Assembly (NCBI GenBank): GCA_944739405.2
Contig: OX123191.2
Coordinates: forward strand, 8,784,830-8,848,829
Reading direction: 5' to 3'
Source: Euclidia mi
Lineage: Eukaryota; Arthropoda; Insecta; Lepidoptera; Erebidae
DNA: 64,000 nucleotides
Shown here one piece after another: positions 10,049-21,197 of the stretch. A program made the translations under genes and the position numbers. The notes under the pieces were generated by a model. It searched no databases. It saw only the letters and a list, made by a program, of their open reading frames with translations, and was not told the DNA's origin. Numbering within the stretch: the stretch's first letter is position 1; every line of letters begins with the position of its first letter.

Positions 10049-10706
10049 CTGCGGCTCCGCCCGCGTGATTTACAGACCTAAACCTTCCTCGGGAAAATCT
10101 ACTGATGAACACCGTAACAAAATATGTTTGGTAGTTTTCGAGCTTATCGCATTCATACAGACGGACAGGACGCAGCGGGGATTTCATTTTATAATTATAG
10201 ATTTCACTCTATTGGAGTGTGCGAGCTTTAAGATGGCTCACACTGTTTTACGAAGCTCTTAAAATAATAGAATGTAACATTTTATTAGAGTTAATCTAGT
10301 CCATCTGTAATTACAACACTGCTAGAACACACAAACTAAAATTCTAATAGCGTTTAGTTAATCTGGCACATACTAATTGAACTAAGATAATCTTTTAATA
10401 TATGCGTCGCTCTCTCTACTACAATTTTGTCCTAATCTTATTGTTAAAAAGTTGAAAAAATTGTTAAAAAGGAGCAGAGAACCTTTTTTTATGTGTAATT
10501 AAGTATTTTATGTCCATTGTTTAGAAGCACGTAGATTCATTAAGAGAGTCCTATTTTAATGTCTTTTTAAGCGTCGCTGGCTAAGCACTTGTTTGGAGAT
10601 AAAATAAAAATGTTTTAAGGGATTTGTAGTTCTACTTTGAGTAAGAAGTAGACGAGAAGTTAAGCCTTTGTTTAACACTGTTTGCGACACAAGTCATAAA
10701 GGGTTA
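10049..10706. other. No gene recognised
   Basis: AT-rich. The open frame at 10029-10262 runs out of the SINE target duplication and carries no recognisable domain. Confidence 0.45.
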
Positions 10707-10758
10707 GCGTATGCTATACACTCTATACAACAAATTGTATAGAGTGTATAGCATACGC
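10707..10758. repeat. Perfect 24-bp inverted repeat, 4-nt loop
   Basis: Arms 10707-10730 and 10735-10758 are exact reverse complements separated by CAAA. The stem is too short for a typical insect pre-miRNA. No transposon of this family was seen elsewhere in the window. Confidence 0.95.
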
Positions 10759-11900
10759 GCAAAATTCTCATTTCAATGAAGCTCAATGAATCAAAATGAA
10801 TCTTCAATTCAGTGAATTTCAAGACGTGAGTTGACTATTCAGTCACTATAAACGTTGCGGCTACAATGCGATAATCACTTCGCTATCTTGAAAATCGTAA
10901 CAACTTTTGTAGTGACGATCTATGATTAGTATGTCGGCTACTCAACAAAAAGTAGGCGATTGCTTAGAATCTAAAATCGTTGGGTGTCGAATAATTAAAA
11001 AAGTATTCTTGTGTACGAAGAGCCCAAAAGTTTGAATCTGAATGTTACGCCGTGCAAGGCTAAATTATCTGAGCTGTTTGTCAACGTTGGGTTTAACCTT
11101 TTTAACTCAAACTCAAAACATAATTTCGACCCATGACGTAAAATTACTCTAATACAAGCACACGAGAAATATTTTACAATTACGGTATTATATTCATTCA
11201 GTAAACAAAGCGGTAATATCCATATTACGAAAATCCCAAGATTTTCGGTAATACTCGCCAAAAAACACCTTCGCTAGCGCAATACCGACAGTTTTTATAT
11301 CTTGTGCTAACCGTTAGATGGCGTAAAGAGCGCACCGACTTTCATATTCGACACTATTTCCCTCAGGATGGTGTTACTAGAGTAAATATTGGCTCCCCGC
11401 CATCCCAGTAATGTTGCCGTAACTTTGTATATTTTACGCACTTTTACCTCGGTTTGGTTATTCCTTGATGTATAGAGTAATCGTATCAACGGCTCTCGTT
11501 AGTTGCATTATTGCAGTGCTGAATTAAATATTAAGTGGGCGAATTTGTTGAAGTGAAATGGGTTTAGGAGGGTGTAAATAAATAAGTAATACCTGTCCTA
11601 GGCGAATTTTCCCGTTTTCATGTGATAATAATAAATTTATAGTATCGAGTAATACTCTAGTAATCTCCTAGGAGAATTCTCACGTGGTCATGTGATAAAA
11701 ATTATAGTATCGTAATCATAGAAGTTAAGATATTTATATGATGTGAAAACTTATATGTTATAGGTAGCACCATATAGTTGAATTACATACAGACATCAGT
11801 GGCTGTAACAAGTAATAACAAGCAATAGGTTTCATTCTAACTAGTCTAATCAGACACCTCTAATTGAGTGTCAAGAACAATCTCTTTGTATGCATGTTGT
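10759..11900. other. No gene recognised
   Basis: Unassigned AT-rich sequence. Short antisense frames at 10995-11261 and 11307-11489 lack recognisable domains. Confidence 0.45.
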
Positions 11901-11914
11901 ATGAAATATACACT

Positions 11915-12509
11915 TTTTTTTTTGGTGTCGGGTTGGAAAATCCTCATGGAGTCCCTCCGCCCCGGGGAAGGACGAAGGGGACTGTCAGACTCTTACTGAC
12001 TAAAAACCAACCCGTGTTCCTCATGTACCCGTGTGTCGGAGGGTAGGGATTCACATAAGCATTCGTCGCTACCCCCCGACGGGCATTGGCCCGCCAGATG
12101 GTCAGGCGGGCCCCGAACAAAACCCGCTTGGCGGCGGATGAAGGTGTTGGGCTCCGCCGCCAAAACTCTCAGCGGCCGCAGAGGATAGGGAGGACGGCAA
12201 CGCAACACCGCATCTCCTCTTCCTGTGCGGCCCCACCGCGACGCAACGATGGTGCGCCCCCATTTGGTCGCGGGAGATAGGGCGCGCGGCAACGCAACAC
12301 CGACACGCCTCTCCTCCCGCGACCGCACCCGACTGCGAGGGACAGACAGAACTGTCCCCCGCACCCGCACCGTTGGACGCATCCTGCGCAGGCCCCGTCA
12401 AGCCCACGCGGAGCGTCCCCTCCTGGATCCCTCTTCGCTTCACCGCGGGTAACCAATCCACGGTTACTGAGCCCCCCCACCACGACAAGGTGGAGATCCC
12501 ACGGGGGGG
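11915..12509 (-). mobile_element. GC-rich non-autonomous retroposon with 14-bp target duplication
   Basis: Flanked by identical 14-bp sequences at 11901-11914 and 12510-12523 (atgaaatatacact). On the minus strand it starts CCCCCCGTGGG and ends in a poly(A) of about ten A (the T run at 11915-11923), as for target-primed reverse transcription. It is far more GC-rich than its surroundings. That explains the many overlapping open frames in it, none of which shows a known domain. It is probably a SINE-like or deleted derivative of a LINE. The class is inference from structure. Confidence 0.75.
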
Positions 12510-12604
12510 ATGAAATATACACTAGTAACATCATATCTTCTGTGGTCAAGTTGAGTATAATTATTAATGTATTGATAGTAGAAAACTGTAAAATCGAGTT
12601 TTGT

Positions 12605-12838
12605 TACAATGTTTCCCCGAAGGGGTAGGCAGAGGTGTAAATATTACAGCCACATTTCGCCATGAATTTTTAGGTCCCACGTAATAGGGGGCGAGCCTAT
12701 TACCGTTACCGGATCTCCAGCCTCCAGGCTGCTACTGAGTATTCGGAAAAACTCAGTAGCACTTGCCCGACCCGGGAATCGAACCTGGGACCTCCGATCA
12801 GCAGTCGCGTACGCTATCCACTGGATCACGGAGGCAGT
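12605..12838 (-). repeat. tRNA-derived SINE (family B)
   Basis: Reading the minus strand: tRNA-like head (gcctccgtgatccagtggat, B box ggttcgattcc), then a short inverted repeat around 'ctactgagt', then the 'cctattacgtgggacct' body and the 'ctgcctaccccttcgggga' end. This is the fullest family B copy in the window. Confidence 0.7.
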
Positions 12839-13357
12839 GTTATAAATTGATTAATGAAACTGCCATTTTTGGCATGTTTTAGAAAAACATGAACATGAAA
12901 GAACGAACTTATGTAATTTATTTTACTTGTAAGAATTTTCCCTATTGTACTTATCATATATGTTTAATTGTTATACTTATACCCTAAGCACTGTACAGAC
13001 AGGCCTATAAAAGCTAGTAAATTACCAGACAGGTGTCATTTAAAATGTATATGACCGAAACCTTTCCGCCACTCGTACAATAAGCATTCAAAAAGGTTTG
13101 TTTCCTTTGTCGATTCCTTTAATAGCCGTTAGTAATTAGCTGCGGTATTGTAAGGGGAGATTACAGACATGATTCTGCATTTGTGAATCAACGGGGTTTT
13201 ATTGTACGGCAAATGGTTAAAGTTTTTCGTTTAGAGGGTTAATTGTTGCTGTACGTACGTTAAAGTATAGGGGTGATATTATATGTATAGAGAGAGTAGA
13301 CAAAATTGCGTTAATATATTTTTTTTAATTGATAGAAATAACATAACAATAAGTTAT
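12839..13357. other. No gene recognised
   Basis: AT-rich sequence without a supported feature. Confidence 0.5.
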
Positions 13358-13573
13358 TTGTAAGTATATATAACATTTAAGCGTTACTGACTGACCGACA
13401 GACACTGCAAATTGTAAGTATATATAACATTTAAGCGTTACTGACTGGCCGACAGACAATGCAAATTGTAAGTATATATAACATTTAAGCGTTACTGACT
13501 GACCGACAGACAATGCAAATTGTAAGTATATATAACATTTAAGCGTTACTGACTGACCGACAGACAATGCAAA
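13358..13573. repeat. 54-bp tandem repeat, four units
   Basis: Unit starts at about 13358, 13412, 13466 and 13520, with only one or two substitutions between units. This suggests recent expansion. Confidence 0.92.
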
Positions 13574-13713
13574 ACCGAAGGTACTGGGCGCAAGTCGCTG
13601 TACTTTGGCATGTAGAGGTGCTCTAAGAAGAAATTTCCCGGAATTACTACGGAATCGGAAAGAGACGGTTATATTAAGGAAAATGTGCGGAAGTAGCTCC
13701 GGTCATCCTCTAG
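13358..13713 (+). mobile_element. Helitron-like element, family C, with expanded 54-bp terminal array
   Basis: The 3' part (13574-13713) matches family C and ends CTAG followed by T. The 5' part is four tandem copies of a 54-bp unit containing 'gcgttactgactgaccgaca'; single-copy relatives occupy the terminus of the 15751 and 17436 copies. The minus-strand frame through the array encodes a four-fold repeat and is a by-product. Confidence 0.65.
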
Positions 13714-14070
13714 TTTTATAATAATCGTATTTGATTGGCTGTATATGCGTTTTTAATTTGAGAAAAGAGTTAAAAATCGTTTAATTTCTCTCGTTTGGCA
13801 CGACGATATTTTTTGCCTTGTTTCGCTTAGTCTATGTAACTTTATGGTTTGTGCATAGAGCGATCTTGATTGTTTCATGTTGGTGTATGTCTACTGTCAA
13901 GCGACTTGTGCCTACTATGTGCAGCTTTGGATGCTGCGTTGGTCTAATTTCGCTGCAAGATGCAGATCTTGCAGTGAAATAATATAATCTGATTTCAAAC
14001 TAGCCGGAGTCTGTACTATTGTAACGCAAAGTTTGATAAACAAACTCAGATGTCTTTAAATACAGATATA

Positions 14071-14281
14071 TCTAAACTTTAACACTAATGTAATAGAGCT
14101 GAAGTGTTTGTTTGATAGATCACGCTAATATCAGGAACTACAGTTCCGATTTGAATAATTCTGTTTGTGTTGGATACTGCAATTATCGAGAAAGACTATA
14201 GGACATGTAACATCACGCTATGAGCCACGGGTGCGGCACCTGAGTTATAAATAACTTGCATGGAACCGCGGGCTTAGCTAG
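14071..14281 (+). mobile_element. Helitron-like non-autonomous element
   Basis: Begins TC after A, contains 'gtttgtttga' and 'cacgctaatatcaggaacta', and ends 'ccgcgggcttagCTAG' followed by T. The termini and blocks match the 28481-28687 and 39368-41355 elements. 211 bp, no ORF. Confidence 0.6.
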
Positions 14282-14320
14282 TTATAGATTAATTACACAC
14301 AGATATGCTTATTACACAAA

Positions 14321-14692
14321 ATATGATAGGCATCGATAGTCGAGAGGATATACCAACGGACCGCCATGTAGAGGGTATCAGGTTCGAATCCACGGCACGC
14401 ACCAATGACTTTTCGGAGTTATGTGCGTATTGAATTGTTAATTATCGCTTGTCTGAGAGCACGTTAAGCTGTCGTCCCGGTTGTCATGAAGATCTTTGAC
14501 AGTCGTTACAGGGCGTAAGTATCTTCTAAATAAACTGACACTAGTCTAAACCATGGCATATCGCTATCCCTTCGGGTTGCGGAGGTCAGACACGCAGTCG
14601 CTCCGTGGAAAAGCTAATATTCAGCCAAATCTGGTGAGACTAGTAAGTGGACCCCAGATTGAAACTGGGATGACGCTAAGAGGATGATGATG
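14321..14692 (+). repeat. Full-length tRNA-derived SINE (family A)
   Basis: Same family as 9647-10031, with head 'gataccaacgga'-like sequence and B box 'ggttcgaatcc'. It ends in a GATGATGATG tail and is flanked by identical 16-bp duplications at 14305-14320 and 14693-14708. Confidence 0.85.
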
Positions 14693-14708
14693 ATGCTTAT
14701 TACACAAA

Positions 14709-15474
14709 GATTTGTATTGGAAGGAACCCACAACCTGTGGCTGAGCAGTCAGCATCACAAACTTAATTACTTCCATATTCATATTTTTAAATAATCGCAT
14801 GTCTATCAATCGATAGACATCTGATTATATCTACGTGAAAATGTTCACCTCTACCATCAAACAGTACGTTATTCCATACAACAAACTTCACACAGTGTTA
14901 CGGTAAAAAACATCCCTATCAACACGAAACTAGTTGAAACGGTAAGAAACATAAAATTTTATTGAACCAAACTTTTTGTCAGCCACTTCAAAAACATTTA
15001 GATGAGTAATCACTACGCTATTCCATATTGAATATTGTTGGCGTGTAAACGTTGGGAACGGCTGTTTTTTGGTTTAATGTCGTTCTGTCACGGCACCAGT
15101 TCCCCGTGACTCACGCCAGTGGAATACCGCCTTCTTGTGTAGTCCTTGAGCTTCGGGTTTTTAATATTGTGGTTAGTACTATGAGTGCGCGTTGTAACGT
15201 TAGCGACTGTAGTAGAGAATTTATAAAATTGCTATTCATACATAGATACATAGACTCGCGCCTGTTGATCGCAGAGGCAGGTAGATACTACGGATGATAT
15301 TTCTATTAAATTAGTAAAATTATTGATTGAGGCAAAACTTAGTCGGAGACTAAAAGACCTACAGTTCAAACCCATGACGAGACCAACTGAGTTTTGCAAG
15401 TGAAGAGCGATATACATTACTAATTATGGCATGCTAAACGGAGACAAAACATTGTGAGAAATCCTGCATGTATA
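14709..15474. other. No gene recognised
   Basis: Mostly unassigned. A repeat scrap ('catagactcgcgcctgttga') lies at about 15235-15300. Confidence 0.4.
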
Positions 15475-15625
15475 AGATTTCCCCATGATGTTCTCGAAAG
15501 ACATGTGTCTATCAATCCACACTTGGCCAGCGTGACTGTGGTCTAACCTTTCTCATAATGACAAGAGGACTACGCCCAGTAGTAGGACAGATTATAAACA
15601 AGGCTCATGCGGATGATGGTGTTAG
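15475..15625 (+). repeat. Dispersed repeat fragment (family E)
   Basis: Matches the start of the window: 'ccatgatgttctcgaaagac', 'cacttggccagcgtg', and a GGATGATG-like 3' end. Confidence 0.55.
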
Positions 15626-15750
15626 TTTTCGGCGTGTATTAGATTTATTAAATAAAAATACGCGAAGGTGCTAAATTGTTTTTAAATTTTCTCCACCTGC
15701 TTATTTCTACCCGACCTCAATTGTCTGGGGTGAGGAACAATATCTGTACA

Positions 15751-15935
15751 TCTATATATATATATATAAAATCCTTGCGTTACTGACTGACTGACAGACA
15801 AAACTAATAGGCGCAGAAAGCTGAAATTTGGCATGTACTCGTATGTTCCTTGGGGATCATGGGAGTGCACTTAGAAGAGATTTCCCGAAATGCCGATAAA
15901 TAAAATGTACGGACGTAGCTGCGAGCAACCTCTAG
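15751..15935 (+). mobile_element. Helitron-like element, family C
   Basis: TC after A at 15751, a (TA)n stretch, then 'ccttgcgttactgactgact', a middle 'tttcccgaaat' block and terminal 'cctCTAG' followed by T. This is the cleanest plus-strand family C copy (185 bp). Confidence 0.6.
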
Positions 15936-17435
15936 TGCTGTATAAATTACTACACAAACTATAGTTACTTCAACCTGTAGTGAAACTCGTAGGACGGGTA
16001 TCAAACTTACCGGTATGTACAGACGCCCACTTGCTCCCACTTTTAACATCTGGTTAATTAGGGGGTAATAATGTAGATTGTTGGCTTGAGGTCAGTAAGG
16101 TATGAATTGTTACATTTTTACAGTCTCGTAGGGTATAGTTTATGGTATTATTTTGTAATTAAAGCGTCCAACGGTACTACGAATGTGTTGTAAGGGTTAG
16201 TTGTTCTATTATAATTTCGTTCATGGATAAGCAAAGCATGTTATTTTAGTTTGCACAGCTCCTGTATTCCAATCATGGATAGCTTTTTCTTCAACATACT
16301 TTCTACTAAGAATAGAGCTCATAAAGCTGTGTAGCATTATGTCACCACACAGTCTTTCGCAGATTCACTTCTGGATGTAAGCATCTCCTAATGTCTTGTC
16401 CCAATAAAATTGTGAGACATTAGAAGAATTTCGCCTACTATACTACACTGGCCAGACGGATTAGTATAGGGTTTAATACATAACAGCTTTGTTAAAAATG
16501 TTTTATATGAAAAGGTTGCGAATCAGAGGCCCAATTTCCCTAAATAAATTTGTTCAAAATACAGTTTCAATATAATGTCAGTATCATACGTCACAAAAGG
16601 TATTCTCCTAAATAAACTGATATTTGAATGATATTTTAATTGTATTTTAACTAGATTATAAATTGAAACAAGTGTCAAAATATGTGTCAACTACGAACTG
16701 TTTATTTCAAATTATTCGATAATGACTTTAGGTTAGCAGAATACCGATTCTGAGCCAATTCAAAATATAATCTCATTTCGTTCAAAATATAAATTCAATG
16801 TCATATAAAATACGAGAATTGGCCTTCAGTACAAGTAGCATACTCACATTAGCAATTTTAAGTCACACTCGAAGTGTTATCCCATGTAAAGCACCGCCTC
16901 ACCGGCTAAAACTGCACCTGATATAATTATATAATAAACGGGTTTCATGAGCACAAGGGACAACACCTTGTTTTTTGTTTGAACCACAAATCATTTCTTA
17001 ATGTAAATAATTTTTGTCCTATTGCATGATCTACAATCGGGGCTTTATCTTTTTATTTATTTAAATTAATTTTCTGCACAGTAAAAATATGTACATAGGC
17101 GGACTTAATGCCAATGGCATTCTCTAACAGTCGACCTAAGGCAGAGAAGTCAGATCTCTCGTCAGAGAAGTCTTTATCCTATGTTGTCTAAGAGTAAAGT
17201 CTAAAAGTAAAAAATACATTCACAATGTTCTAAAGCGAATCAAATTAGGTTTACACGTATTTAGGAACGTCATTCAGCAATTACTGAGTGTTTAAAGGCC
17301 TGAGTCGATATCGTGTTATAAATTGAGGCAGTTATTACATTCTATCACGCTAACACATCTGCGAGCTTTCGATACGCACTCGGTTTTACGATTCCAAATG
17401 GATTTTCTTTACTTTCGAACAGTTTTATCTACAAA
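15936..17435. other. No gene recognised
   Basis: About 1.5 kb of AT-rich sequence with no supported ORF or matched repeat. Confidence 0.5.
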
Positions 17436-17641
17436 CTAGAGGACGCCAGCAGCTACGCCTGCATTTTTTAAAATTTACCCGTTTTGGCCCATCCCGTGGG
17501 AATTTCGGGAAATCCCTTCTTAGTGCACCCCCACGGTCCTCTAGGAACATACATGCCAAAATTCAGCTTCCTGCGCCCAATAGTTTCGGCTGTAGCGTGT
17601 CTGTCAGTCAGTCAGTAACGCAAGGATTTTATATATTAAGA
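17436..17641 (-). mobile_element. Helitron-like element, family C
   Basis: Reverse-complement copy: sense TC (after A) at 17641-17640 and sense CTAG at 17439-17436 followed by T. It carries the gactgactgacag-type terminal motif and the 'tttcccgaaat' block. Confidence 0.6.
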
Positions 17642-17937
17642 TACATTTTCATTTATGTTAGATATCTCTAGTTCTGCAGTAAAATAGTAAAGTTTTATTT
17701 CGGGTGACTATTACCGATTAGCTAGGGGACAACTTATACCCATTTTCGATATAAATATTGTATTTAGGAATAGAAGGAAAACTCGACATCAAAACCAACC
17801 CGTCTTGCCAACGTAGTGTAGTAAACGAATTTCTTCTTCTGTCTGACAATGCTATCGTGACGCAAATAAGGAGTGATCTATGTCTAACAGTGCAGGTTGA
17901 AAGGCTGCATGATGACTCAGGAATCTATAGCGCATAA
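17642..17937. other. No gene recognised
   Basis: AT-rich, nothing supported. A short (CATA)n run follows at about 17938-17958. Confidence 0.5.
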
Positions 17938-17939
17938 TC

Positions 17940-18205
17940 ATACATACATACATACATAGTCTCACGTCTATATCCCCGAAGAGGTAGGCAGAGGTATATT
18001 GCTACACCTACTTTTCGCCAGATTTATTTTAGTCCCACGTAATAGAGGGCGAGCCTATTGCCGTACCGGGCACATTACCAGACTGCGTGCTGCTACTGAG
18101 AATTTCCGGACGGAAAAACCCAATAACACTTTGCCCGACCCGGGAATCGAACCCGAGACCTCCCAATCCCACGCGCACATTTATGCCGCGAGACCAAAGA
18201 GGCAA
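17940..18205 (-). repeat. tRNA-derived SINE (family B)
   Basis: Minus-strand copy with a tRNA-like head ('gcctctttggtc...') at about 18205, B box 'ggttcgattccc', the 'cctctattacgtgggact' body and the 'ctgcctac' end. Confidence 0.65.
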
Positions 18206-18719
18206 TCATCAACGCATAATCAGTTTTATATTAAATCTTTTGCCAAACCACCACATTTCCCTACATCATTTAAAATAATCGAAGGACACAATAATTACGC
18301 GGTAAAATATTCATCCACTATTATACATTTCCGCGAAACGATTTCTCATTTGAAAGGGTATTTCTCTACATTTTACGCTACAGAATATAAATAAAAACTC
18401 CAATAAAACGGTAATTGGCTGGCAAATATAAATAATGGTTGGCAATCTGTTTGAAAAGGAAAAAGTTCGCAATCTGACCTATCGTCATTATTATCCAGCC
18501 ATAAAGTAGTCTATAACATTTTTCTTTTGCAAAGTATATAAATGTGGTAGCCACATGCATACATTGCTATATATATCTACATCAACACTGACAAATGTGT
18601 GCAGTAAATCAAAGAACGCGGACCGACAGTTATTTCACGCGACTATGCTGGCGCTGTAGCACTCACACGTACCACTTTACAATGAATCAACTGTTTAAAT
18701 TTTTACTCTGTATTATGCG

Positions 18720-18870
18720 AAGAATTCTCTGCCAGCCCACACTAGTCTGCCAACCCACACTTGGCCAGCGTGGTGGACCTATGGCCTTACCCTTCTCGCA
18801 GTGAGAAGAAGCCCGTGCCCAGCAGTGGGAAAGTATATATATACAGAGCTGGTGATGATGCGAAGGATTT
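18720..18870 (+). repeat. Dispersed repeat fragment (family E)
   Basis: 'acacttggccagcgtggtgg' and 'cccagcagtggga', ending in 'ggtgatgatgcg'. Matches 1-150 and 15475-15625. Confidence 0.55.
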
Positions 18871-19139
18871 CAATGAAGTCACTAAGTTTTTTATAGTCTC
18901 TTTGTTTCTTTTGGCATAATTGCAATTACCGAGATACCTAGATTGCCAGACATGGTGTAGATTTGTTAGCTACATAAACAGCTAACAAATAAACGTGGGT
19001 GTAATCACGGGCTCAGCTCGATGTATCTCAGTGGATCGTTAATTTTCACAGCGAGTGACAAAACATCTCTTATTTTTAAAGATAACTCGCACATTGGAAA
19101 TTAATCCTGGGTCGCGGGGTACTTTACAAATAACAGACA

Positions 19140-19265
19140 AAATGCACGCCCAGACTCGAAACAACAATTTATGAAATGTATAACACAAAGTGTTGGCTCG
19201 TGTGGGAATCGATCCCACAACACATGGCGCAGTGTCAGAATCATAAAACCAACCGTGCAGCCAAG
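19140..19265. repeat. Possible SINE-like fragment
   Basis: 'gctcgtgtgggaatcgatcc' resembles the antisense of a tRNA-type B box and follows a block like that at 9295-9490. Weak support. Confidence 0.3.
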
Positions 19266-19854
19266 TCTCTGGTACGTATGAGTCCGTATTTCTTAGTATT
19301 TTTTTATCGGCTAATGTTTTAATAGCATACTTTTAGTTACGGTGAAATATATTTAGATGTTGTATGGAGATAAGTTGAATTCCTCATACTCGGGCCAGTC
19401 CTTGATTCATAAGTGCTGGCGACGAAACTCCCCTCAACGAAAAAATATTTCTTACTAGAATTTGCTTTTATAAGTATTTGTATAATATTTTATTTGCATA
19501 CCTTGTACATATTCTCATGTGTAGCTGCTTTAACTTATACGGTTATTGCTCTTTTCATCGTGTTGTTATCACTTTTCTCAGAACTGATATTTTTGTATTT
19601 TGGATGAATCTCAAAGATGTATAGATATCAAAATAAAAATAGATAGTATGTTATCAAACAAAAATTATGTTCTCGCTACATATTTAACGAGTTCGTCTTG
19701 CAATTTTTGATACAAATTCGTATGAATTTAGAATTCTTGTTGGCTGTTGAGTGTATCTAATCTAAACCAAAGATTAATTATTTTTCTTAAAAGTTCAAAA
19801 TACAATCACTACGCTGTGCTCTTTCCGAGGCGTAAGGCAAGTGATGACTGAATG
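19266..19854. other. No gene recognised
   Basis: AT-rich. The hydrophobic 64-codon frame at 19413-19607 has no recognisable homologue and no supporting context. Confidence 0.4.
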
Positions 19855-19945
19855 TGTACGAAACTTCAAAAACTACGCACGATACGATACCTTCTGCATG
19901 GCAGTCTCTTGGTATCTCCAATAGGCTATCTCTGTCTTATTTTTT
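19855..19945 (-). repeat. tRNA-derived SINE fragment (family A)
   Basis: The reverse complement contains 'ggagataccaagagactgcc' followed by 'gcagaaggtatcg', matching the head of the SINE at 9647. Confidence 0.6.
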
Positions 19946-20060
19946 GGTAAAATAACATATGGATAAATAACAAACAAAGCCCTTGTTTATCATAACTGTG
20001 CAGTATAAAATCCGTTCGTCTGTCCGTCTATAGCCCTATCGATTGGCTCTCTTGCATCGC

Positions 20061-20090
20061 ATATAAATAGAGCAGCTGCGAACATTCGGA
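20061..20090 (+). promoter_or_regulatory. TATA-box/E-box cluster, possible core promoter
   Basis: ATATAAATAG at 20061-20070 is followed directly by CAGCTG (20073-20078). The sequence downstream to about 20690 has no clear ORF but is less repeat-like than its surroundings and could be a 5' UTR. Chance occurrence in AT-rich DNA cannot be excluded. Confidence 0.25.
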
Positions 20091-20881
20091 CAGGCTTTTG
20101 TTGTAAATCAATTATGGTGGAGGATTATAACAGTACATGAATATGGCTTTGTGCTGTTGGGGAATAAATAGTTTTGACTGCGTCGGTTATTCCGTGGAGT
20201 TTGTTTTTGTGTTTATTGGTTCAAATTATTTTAACCATACAATAAACGTTTTGAGTTTGACTTAGATTTGTCACTGTCATAGTCTTCACATATAGACGAG
20301 ATAGATGGCGCTGGTCGCTGTGTAAACATCAGCTCCGTAATTATAAAGTGATTAAAAATAGTAAACATCAGTTTTAAAGTCTATTCCTATAATTAACTAA
20401 TAGTTAAGTGTCTGATAATAAACATCGTGCGTTAGTGAACTGATACGAATAACGAAACAAAAGTTATCAGACAAAAAGTGTTGTGACTTACAGACAGTGT
20501 TTTTACGTACAATTTGTGAATGAATGGCAAAACAATAAACAAACAAATATATATAACGAACAAGCTCACAAAACAAACTACAAGTACAACTTTAAAGTGA
20601 TAATAAACTCAAAAACTAAGTGTTTACTCATAAGTGAAAAAACAATGTTAATTTTATTCAAACGCGAAAGTTAAGGTCTTTCAACCAATCAGCGTAAACA
20701 TTGTTACTAGCCTAATACATCTACAAGGCGAACTTTTATTTCAAGAACTTACGTAGTGTTAAACTGGACGTATGGATATACCTACTGGTCGTATGGAATG
20801 ACGTGTAACCGAGTTCTAACCCCAGGATCAGCCGACACTTTTTGTGAATTATCTATTCATTAAAAGGAAACATTAGTGATA

Positions 20882-21197
20882 TAAAAATTATTTTTAAATA
20901 AAAAAAAACCAACTTCAAAAACCACTAAGGAACTAAAAAACAAAAAATAATTGGTTTTGTAGCAAACATTTTTGGAGTCGGTGCCAAGCAAAGTATTTCT
21001 GATCTGACTATAAAACCTCTACACATTTTTATATAACTTGCGTTGTTGATAGAATAGGTAGTTTGTAATTTAGTAACTTTTTGCGTAAGGGCTTGGCACC
21101 GAATTCAAAAATGTTTGCTCCAAAGCCAATTATTTTTTGTTTTTTAGTTCCTTAGTGGTTTTTGAAGTTGGTTTTTTTTATTTAAAAATAATTTTTA
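20882..21197. repeat. Fold-back element, about 107-bp arms
   Basis: Left arm 20882-20989 and right arm about 21091-21197 are near-exact reverse complements (both include 'aaccaacttcaaaaaccact' or its complement), with about 100 bp between. Structure fits a fold-back or MITE-like DNA element. Confidence 0.8.

Noticed and set aside
10707..10758. Possible microRNA precursor.
   Set aside because: The stem is perfectly paired and only 24 bp long with a 4-nt loop, unlike insect pre-miRNAs of about 60-80 nt.
11993..12549. Several overlapping 64-129-codon frames on both strands.
   Set aside because: They lie in the GC-rich retroposon, where stops are rare by composition. None has a known domain, and they overlap each other in all frames.
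13325..13567. 80-codon frame with a four-fold SVGQSVTLKCYIYLQ repeat.
   Set aside because: A by-product of the 54-bp tandem array. The unit length is divisible by three, so any stop-free frame stays open.
13358..13573. Possible CRISPR-like array.
   Set aside because: Units are directly contiguous and nearly identical with no unique spacers, in a eukaryotic transposon context.
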